DNA from: SXXZ01 sp041177965
GTDB lineage: Bacteria; Verrucomicrobiota; Verrucomicrobiia; Limisphaerales; UBA9464
DNA length: 11,610 nt
Assembly (NCBI GenBank): GCA_041177965.1
Contig: JBEGWF010000045.1
Coordinates: 1 to 11,610 of the forward strand
Direction: 5' to 3'
Shown piece after piece: positions 7,115 through 11,610 of the stretch (the stretch's first letter is position 1; the number at the start of each line of letters is the position of its first letter). The notes beneath the pieces are model-generated. The model had not been told where the DNA came from, did no database searches, and saw only the letters and a list, made by a program, of their open reading frames with translations. A program made the position numbers and the translations under genes.

Positions 7115-8614
7115 ATGGCCAAAGCCAAGAAATCCGCCGCCGCCACCGCCCTCGCCGACGTGGCCGCCGCGCTGCCCAACCTCGGCGCCTTCGCCGCGAA
7201 CACCCCGTCCGGCAAGGACTACATCGTCCGCGACATCGCCCTGGCCGACTGGGGTCGCAAGGAGATCGCCGTCGCCGAGCACGAGATGCCCGGTCTGATG
7301 TCCGTCCGGAAGAAGTACGCCAAGCAGAAGCCCCTGAAGGGGGTGCGCATCACCGGATCGCTGCACATGACCATCCAGACGGCCGTGCTCATCGAGACGC
7401 TGGTCGACCTCGGCGCCAAGGTGCGCTGGGCCTCGTGCAACATCTTTTCGACCCAGGACCACGCCGCCGCGGCCATCGCCGCGACCGGCACCCCGGTGTT
7501 CGCCTGGAAGGGCGAGACGCTCGAGGAGTACTGGGAGCTGACCCTCAAGGCCGTGCTGCACCCCGGCGACCAGGGCCCCGAGCTGGTCGTCGACGACGGC
7601 GGCGACGTGACCCTGCTCATCCACAAGGGCTACGAGCTCGAGCAGGGCGACAAGTGGGTCCACAGCAAGAGCGGCTCGCACGAGGAGCAGGTCATCAAGG
7701 ACCTCCTCAAGCGCGTGGCCAAGGAGAAGCCCGGCATCTGGACCAAGATCGTCCAGGCCTGGCGCGGCGTCTCCGAGGAGACCACCACCGGCGTGCACCG
7801 CCTCTACAAGTTCGCCGAGCAGGGCAAGCTGCTGGTCCCGGCGATCAACGTGAACGACTCGGTCACCAAGTCGAAGTTCGACAACCTGTACGGCTGCCGC
7901 GAGTCGCTGGCCGACGGTCTCAAGCGCGCCACCGACGTGATGATCGCCGGCAAGGTCGCCGTGGTCTGCGGTTACGGCGACGTGGGCAAGGGCTCGGCCC
8001 ACAGCCTGCGCGCCTATGGCGCCCGCGTCGTGGTCACCGAGATCGACCCCATCAACGCCCTGCAGGCCGCGATGGAGGGCTTCGAGGTGAACACCATCGA
8101 GAGCACCCTGGGGGTCGGCGACATCTACGTCACCACCACGGGCAACTGCGACATCATCACCGTGGACCACGTCCTCAAGATGAAGGACCAGGCGATCGTC
8201 TGTAACATCGGCCACTTCGACAACGAGATCCAGGTCGACAAGCTCAAGGCGTCCAAGGGGGTCCGCATCGAGAACATCAAGCCCCAGTACGACCGCTACC
8301 ACCTGCCCGGAAACAAGAGCATCTACCTCTTGGCCGAGGGCCGCCTGGTCAACCTCGGATGCGCCACCGGCCACCCGTCGTTCGTCATGTCCAACTCGTT
8401 CACCAACCAGACGCTCGCGCAGATCGACCTCTGGCAGAACAAGGACAAGTACGAGAAGACGGTCTACCGCCTGCCCAAGAAGCTCGACGAAGAGGTGGCC
8501 CGCCTGCACCTCGAGAAGATCGGCGTGAAGCTCACCAAGCTCACCAAGGCCCAGGCCGACTACCTCGGCGTGGCCCCGGAAGGCCCCTACAAGCCCGAGC
8601 ACTACCGGTACTGA
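7115..8614 (+). CDS. ahcY: S-adenosylhomocysteine hydrolase (adenosylhomocysteinase)
   Basis: AhcY reversibly splits S-adenosylhomocysteine, the by-product inhibitor of SAM-dependent methylation, into adenosine and homocysteine using tightly bound NAD. The product has 499 residues. Substrate-domain motifs are GSLHMTIQTA (81-90), DDGGD (160-164), EETTTGVHRL (221-230) and NDSVTKSKFDNLYG (247-260). The NAD-binding Rossmann motif is GYGDVGKGSA (286-295), HFDNEI lies at 367-372, and NLGCATGHPSFVMS at 413-426. The C-terminus KPEHYRY (493-499) is the strictly conserved tail that reaches into the neighbouring subunit's NAD site. The roughly 40-residue insertion at 172-212 marks the larger bacterial/plant form. 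The first 30 residues are an Ala/Lys-rich extension with little conservation. An ATG start is used, with no clear Shine-Dalgarno sequence. It is the second gene after metK, so SAM production and SAH removal are co-expressed, and a strong hairpin follows 45 bp downstream. Confidence 0.98.
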   Translation: MAKAKKSAAATALADVAAALPNLGAFAANTPSGKDYIVRDIALADWGRKEIAVAEHEMPGLMSVRKKYAKQKPLKGVRITGSLHMTIQTAVLIETLVDLGAKVRWASCNIFSTQDHAAAAIAATGTPVFAWKGETLEEYWELTLKAVLHPGDQGPELVVDDGGDVTLLIHKGYELEQGDKWVHSKSGSHEEQVIKDLLKRVAKEKPGIWTKIVQAWRGVSEETTTGVHRLYKFAEQGKLLVPAINVNDSVTKSKFDNLYGCRESLADGLKRATDVMIAGKVAVVCGYGDVGKGSAHSLRAYGARVVVTEIDPINALQAAMEGFEVNTIESTLGVGDIYVTTTGNCDIITVDHVLKMKDQAIVCNIGHFDNEIQVDKLKASKGVRIENIKPQYDRYHLPGNKSIYLLAEGRLVNLGCATGHPSFVMSNSFTNQTLAQIDLWQNKDKYEKTVYRLPKKLDEEVARLHLEKIGVKLTKLTKAQADYLGVAPEGPYKPEHYRY

Positions 8615-8659
8615 TCCGGTCCGAACGCCCCCGCGACGGGAGGCGTCTCAAACGATTCG

Positions 8660-8691
8660 AACGGCGGCAGGATTCCGATCCTGCCGCCGTT
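8660..8691. terminator. perfect 14-bp hairpin between convergent ahcY and icd
   Basis: AACGGCGGCAGGAT (8660-8673) and its exact reverse complement (8678-8691) enclose a TCCG loop. The stem is GC-rich and flanked by A/T at both ends, lying 45 bp after the ahcY stop and 20 bp after the icd stop (read leftwards). The location between two convergent genes suggests a bidirectional terminator. Neither side carries a proper T-run beyond the terminal TT, so efficiency as an intrinsic terminator is uncertain; it could also protect 3' ends. Confidence 0.8.
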
Positions 8692-8711
8692 GTCATTCAA
8701 GGGATGGCCGA

Positions 8712-10184
8712 TCAGTCCTCGCCCTGGGCCTTGGTGAACCCGGGTCGATCCTCGAATGCCTGGAGCTTCTCGAGGTGCATCCAGCGAAGCCCCTGGCGTT
8801 CGATGCCGGCCAGCAGCGCACCGACCACCGCGTTGCCGACGTCGAGAGCCGGGTTCTGGAAGACGAATCGGCACCGGTGCTGGTCCACCACGTCGGTCTT
8901 CGCACCCGTGAGGGGGAAGACCACCGTGCCCCGGTTGGAGATCATCTTCAGGCGGAAGGCCGTGCCTTCGGCCGCCGCCTGGACCTTCGGCCCGAGCGCC
9001 TCGGGCTGCAGCGGCGACTCGACGAACACGTCGATGCCGACCACCTCGCGTTTGGCGGGGCGAACGAGGTCCACCGCGGTCGAGGTGACCGGAAGGACCA
9101 GCTTGGATCGGGTCCTCGCCGGGGTGTTCTGGGGTATCTTGCCGAGATTGCCCAGGATGGCGTCGGTGAAGGCCCGCGTGCCGCACGATCCGGCATCGCC
9201 GGCGAAGTCCCGCGTCCGGTGCCTGCCCTCTTCGAAGGTGAACAGCACGGCGTTCTCCAGCCGGTCGGCCTCGGCGTGGGCGCCGATGTGCCGCAGCATG
9301 AGCACGCCAGAGAGGATCATCGCCGTGGGGTTGATGACGTCCTTGCCCGCGTACTTCGGTGCCGAACCGTGGACGGCCTCGAAGATGGCCACCTCGGAGC
9401 CGATGTTGGCCGAGGGGGCGAACCCGAGCCCGCCGACCAGCGCCGAGGTGAGGTCGGAAAGGATGTCCCCGTTCATGTTGGTGGTGACGATCACCGAGAA
9501 CTGTTCCGGCCGACGCACGAGCTGGTGGGCGCAGTTGTCCACGATGATGTGCTGGGCGTTGATGTCCGGATACTCAGGGGCGATCTCCTCGAAGGTCCGC
9601 TTCAGCAGGCCTTCGGTCATCTTCATGATGTTGGCCTTGGTGGCGCAGTGGACCGTCTTGCGGCCCTCCGCCCGGGCGACCTCGAAGGCCAGGCGCACGA
9701 TCTTCTCGCAGCCCTTGCGCGAGATGAGCTTGAGGCACTGGGCCACACCGGGGGTCTGCATGTGCTCGATGCCGGCGTAGAGGTCCTCCACGTTCTCGCG
9801 GACGACGACCAGGTCGATGCCCCGGCCCGCATAGGGAGTCTGCACCCCGGGCAACTCGCGCACGGGCCGGATGTTGCCGTAGGTCTCGAAGAGCTTGCGA
9901 AGGGTCACGTTGGCGCTCTTCTCGCCGAAGCCCACGGGCGTTTCGAGCGGGCCCTTGAGCACCAGTCGGGTGCGGCCGATCGAGTCGAGGGTCTCCTGCG
10001 GCACGCCCGAGGCGATGCCTTTGCGGAAGACCGAGGCACCCGCGTGGGCCTCCTCCCAGGCGATGCGGACCCCGGTGGCGTCGACGAGGCGGCGAGCGGC
10101 GTCGACGACCTCGGGACCGATGCCGTCACCGGGGATCAGGGTCACGGGGATGGGGGTGGGGTTCTTGGAATCGTTGGCGTTCAT
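8712..10184 (-). CDS. icd: NADP-dependent isocitrate dehydrogenase, Thermus/Rickettsia type
   Basis: This enzyme oxidatively decarboxylates isocitrate to 2-oxoglutarate in the TCA cycle, yielding NADPH. The product has 490 residues. The N-terminal VTLIPGDGIGPEV (14-26) opens the isocitrate/isopropylmalate dehydrogenase fold. Substrate residues appear in KSANVTLRK (Ser90, Asn92, Arg96), Arg106 and Arg129 in VVVRENVEDLYAG (Tyr136). Lys183 in ATKANIMK is the catalytic lysine, and NMNGDILSD (237-245) supplies metal-binding aspartates. The cofactor loop HGSAPKYAG (272-280) carries Lys-Tyr, the pair that marks NADP preference in E. coli Icd. Residues from about 355 to 490 form a C-terminal extension absent from E. 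coli Icd (416 residues) but matching the layout I recall for Thermus thermophilus and Rickettsia enzymes (about 480-496). A homoisocitrate or isopropylmalate enzyme is unlikely given the Ser-Asn-Arg pattern. It is preceded by a 125-residue ORF, probably co-transcribed, and ends at the shared hairpin. Confidence 0.93.
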   Translation of the reverse strand: MNANDSKNPTPIPVTLIPGDGIGPEVVDAARRLVDATGVRIAWEEAHAGASVFRKGIASGVPQETLDSIGRTRLVLKGPLETPVGFGEKSANVTLRKLFETYGNIRPVRELPGVQTPYAGRGIDLVVVRENVEDLYAGIEHMQTPGVAQCLKLISRKGCEKIVRLAFEVARAEGRKTVHCATKANIMKMTEGLLKRTFEEIAPEYPDINAQHIIVDNCAHQLVRRPEQFSVIVTTNMNGDILSDLTSALVGGLGFAPSANIGSEVAIFEAVHGSAPKYAGKDVINPTAMILSGVLMLRHIGAHAEADRLENAVLFTFEEGRHRTRDFAGDAGSCGTRAFTDAILGNLGKIPQNTPARTRSKLVLPVTSTAVDLVRPAKREVVGIDVFVESPLQPEALGPKVQAAAEGTAFRLKMISNRGTVVFPLTGAKTDVVDQHRCRFVFQNPALDVGNAVVGALLAGIERQGLRWMHLEKLQAFEDRPGFTKAQGED

Positions 10185-10244
10185 GGTGGGATCGTTCTGT
10201 GTCGTGGGTTCTGTGGAGGGGAGATCAAATCGGGATCGGCATCC

Positions 10245-10622
10245 TCATGCGGCGAGGTTCTCGGGTGCCGTGTCGCGGCAGCCCGGATCGGCGGCGCTCT
10301 TCAGGAGCTCCGATGTCAGCCAGGCGCGTGCGGCCTCCGGGGAATGGAACAGCGGGGTCGGGATCACGCGTTCGGCCTGTCCCCGCAGGCGGATCCGGGC
10401 CTGTCCGTCCTTCTCGAGCCAGGCCCCTTCGAACGATCGCTCGTCGAGGAGCCATCCGAGCAGCGACCGCGGGGGTCTGAGGCTCACCCAAAGGATCCTG
10501 TCCCCCGGGTGGGGTTCGTCCCGGGGAACGGGACCCGTGCGGTCGAGGTGCCCGATCCGGATCCCCCGGGGTTCCCCGGATCCTTCGGGCCTTGGCGGCG
10601 TGGTGGCAGCGTCGAGCTTCAT
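10245..10622 (-). CDS. small protein of unknown function upstream of icd
   Basis: I do not recognise this 125-residue protein. It starts MKLDAATTPP at 10622; no Shine-Dalgarno sequence is obvious. The first 40 residues are Pro/Gly/Arg-rich and probably disordered. Residues 42-90 look strand-rich (RILWVSLRP, FEGAWLEKDG, ARIRLRGQ, ERVIPTP) and residues 93-110 look helical (SPEAARAWLTSELLKSA). There is no signal peptide, membrane segment or recognised motif; the single Cys is at 115. Several frames overlap here, but this one has the most protein-like composition, third positions rich in G/C, and follows the strand of icd with a 60-bp gap. It diverges from the LysR gene by 74 bp. Co-expression with icd and control by the LysR product are inferences from position only. 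It could be a non-coding open frame, since GC-rich DNA produces many. Confidence 0.6.
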   Translation of the reverse strand: MKLDAATTPPRPEGSGEPRGIRIGHLDRTGPVPRDEPHPGDRILWVSLRPPRSLLGWLLDERSFEGAWLEKDGQARIRLRGQAERVIPTPLFHSPEAARAWLTSELLKSAADPGCRDTAPENLAA

Positions 10623-10644
10623 GGCGGCTGGATCCTAGCCAGGG

Positions 10645-10656
10645 TTGAAGGTTCAA
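10645..10656. promoter_or_regulatory. interrupted palindrome TTGAA-GG-TTCAA in the divergent promoter region
   Basis: This is a 12-bp dyad in the 74-bp space between the LysR gene and the divergent small ORF. LysR-type regulators typically bind interrupted dyads (T-N11-A-like boxes) in such divergent promoters, so it is an operator candidate. A second loose dyad, TTC-N9-GAA (10652-10666), overlaps it. The spacing here is T-N10-A, one base shorter than the usual box. No good -35/-10 pair is visible. Confidence 0.25.
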
Positions 10657-10696
10657 AAATATCGAAAGTCAGAACAAACCATGCGGTAATTCCGAA

Positions 10697-11610
10697 ATGA
10701 CGAACACGGGCCGGATGGGTTCCGAGGCCGGCGGTTGGCTCAACTACCATCACCTGCTGCGATTCAGGGCGATCGCCCGTGAGGGTGGCGTGACACGCGC
10801 CTCCCGCCTGCTGAGGGTCTCGGCCTCCACGCTGAGCGAGCAGCTGGCCGAGCTGGAGGCTTGGCTGGGCGAACCGTTGTTCGACCGGCAGGGCCGGGCG
10901 CTGGTGTTGACCGATGCGGGGCGCGCGGTCCTCGACCACGCCGACGCGATCCATGAATCGGGTGCCGAGTTGTTGGATCTCTTCAGGCGACCCGGTGCCC
11001 AGAAGAAGCGCCGCGCCCTGCGGATCGGAGCCGTGGCGCCGCTGTCCAAGAACCTGCAGTTCGACTTCATCGAACCCCTGCTGACGCGCCCCGACGCGGC
11101 CATCTCGGTCTCGGCCGGGGCCTTCGAGGACCTGCTGGTCCGCCTGAGGTCCCACGAGGTGGATGTGGTGCTGTCGGACGCACCGGCCCCGCCGGGCGGA
11201 TCACCCGAGGTGTTCAACCAGGTCCTCGGCGAGGTGCCCGCCTATCTGGTCGGCCGGATGAGGCATCTGGATGAATCGGCCGGATTCCCCGCCTGCCTGG
11301 AGGGGGTGCCGCTCTTCCTTCCGGCCCGCCATGCGCCGCTGCGCGAGCAGTTCGAATTGCTGCTGGCCCGGGCCGGGGTCGAACCGGAAGTGCGGGGGGA
11401 GGTCGATGACATGGCTCTCCTGCGCCTATTGGCGTTGTCCGGCAAGGGGCTCGCGTTGACCTCGGCGATCGTCGTGGAGCGCGAGCTGGACTCCGATCGG
11501 TTGCGGCAGGTGATCCCGCTTCCGGGCCTGTCGGTCCGCTTCCACGCGGTGACCGTACGTCGACGGTTGGCCAATCCGTGGATCGAGGAGGTGGTGTCCG
11601 GGATCCAGGA
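10697..11610 (+). CDS. LysR-family transcriptional regulator, NhaR-like, truncated at right edge
   Basis: The open frame runs from the ATG at 10697 to the window end without a stop: 304 codons, so the C-terminus is missing, probably by little since the family is about 290-320 residues. The N-terminus carries WLNYHHLLRFRAIAREGGVT (14-33), very like the start of NhaR, the activator of the Na+/H+ antiporter gene nhaA. The winged helix-turn-helix follows: TRASRLLRVSASTLSEQLAE (33-52), then the standard ELEAWLGEPLFDRQGRALVL and TDAGRAVLDHA. From about residue 95 (RRALRIGAVAPL) a periplasmic-binding-protein-like effector domain begins. An ATG six codons downstream is an alternative start. It is divergent from the small ORF-icd unit. 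LysR regulators often control the divergent neighbour and themselves; alternatively, like nhaR, it may regulate a gene beyond the window. The effector is unknown. Confidence 0.9.
   Translation, partial: MTNTGRMGSEAGGWLNYHHLLRFRAIAREGGVTRASRLLRVSASTLSEQLAELEAWLGEPLFDRQGRALVLTDAGRAVLDHADAIHESGAELLDLFRRPGAQKKRRALRIGAVAPLSKNLQFDFIEPLLTRPDAAISVSAGAFEDLLVRLRSHEVDVVLSDAPAPPGGSPEVFNQVLGEVPAYLVGRMRHLDESAGFPACLEGVPLFLPARHAPLREQFELLLARAGVEPEVRGEVDDMALLRLLALSGKGLALTSAIVVERELDSDRLRQVIPLPGLSVRFHAVTVRRRLANPWIEEVVSGIQ

Noticed and set aside
5884..8602. Minus-strand open frames of 443 and 518 codons opposite metK and ahcY
   Set aside because: Strong C-ending codon bias in the real genes removes stops on the opposite strand. 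The products are Gly/Val/Asp/His-rich repeats of low complexity.
10225..10656. 143-codon minus-strand frame overlapping the small ORF
   Set aside because: Its composition is extremely Arg/Pro/Gly-rich and looks like a frame-shifted shadow of the 125-residue ORF, which has more protein-like composition.
8775..10700. 641-codon plus-strand open frame opposite icd and the small ORF
   Set aside because: It is a shadow of icd, whose motifs and full length are unmistakable; there is no domain-like content in the plus frame.
10619..11574. Minus-strand frames opposite the LysR gene
   Set aside because: The plus frame encodes a full LysR helix-turn-helix and effector domain and runs open to the edge; the minus frames are Ser/Arg-rich shadows.
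1..11610. CRISPR array, tRNA, insertion sequence or prophage elements
   Set aside because: No regularly spaced repeats, no tRNA-like cloverleaf, no transposase or integrase motifs and no terminal inverted repeats were seen.

Overview
The window is GC-rich (about two-thirds G+C by eye) and gene-dense, with no RNA genes, CRISPR arrays or insertion sequences that I can see. MetK and AhcY read like Verrucomicrobiota proteins. The extra-long periplasmic adaptor in the efflux operon and the near absence of Shine-Dalgarno sequences also suit that group or its PVC relatives. This placement comes from recalled protein resemblance, not a search, so treat it as likely rather than proven.

Layout. (1) Positions 1-98, minus strand: the first 32 codons of a gene that runs off the left edge, possibly TrpD-like. 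(2) Positions 194-5627, minus strand: a compact four-gene operon read right to left as outer-membrane factor lipoprotein (TolC family), long periplasmic adaptor (HlyD/MacA type), ABC ATPase (MacB/LolD type) and FtsX/MacB-type permease. Junctions are 4-nt gaps or overlaps. Together they encode a complete MacAB-TolC-like tripartite exporter across both membranes. (3) Positions 5628-5892: a 265-bp divergent intergenic region. (4) Positions 5893-8614, plus strand: metK then ahcY, the S-adenosylmethionine synthetase and S-adenosylhomocysteine hydrolase of the activated methyl cycle, with strongly biased, C-ending codon usage typical of highly expressed genes. (5) Positions 8660-8691: a perfect 14-bp hairpin between convergent ahcY and icd, probably a two-way terminator. 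(6) Positions 8712-10184, minus strand: an NADP-type isocitrate dehydrogenase of the Thermus/Rickettsia kind with a C-terminal extension, preceded 60 bp upstream by an unrecognised 125-residue ORF (10245-10622) probably in the same transcript. (7) Positions 10697-11610, plus strand: a LysR-family regulator resembling NhaR, divergent from the small ORF and cut by the right edge.

How they fit together: metK and ahcY make SAM and clear SAH, so their coupling is expected. The exporter operon is self-contained and its cargo cannot be read from the sequence. icd supplies 2-oxoglutarate and NADPH. The LysR gene may regulate its own promoter, the divergent ORF-icd unit, or a gene beyond the right edge. 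I found no convincing undescribed multi-gene system. The points most worth a second look are the unusually long adaptor and lipoprotein outer-membrane factor, the small ORF ahead of icd, and the metK leader, in which I cannot recognise a known SAM riboswitch.
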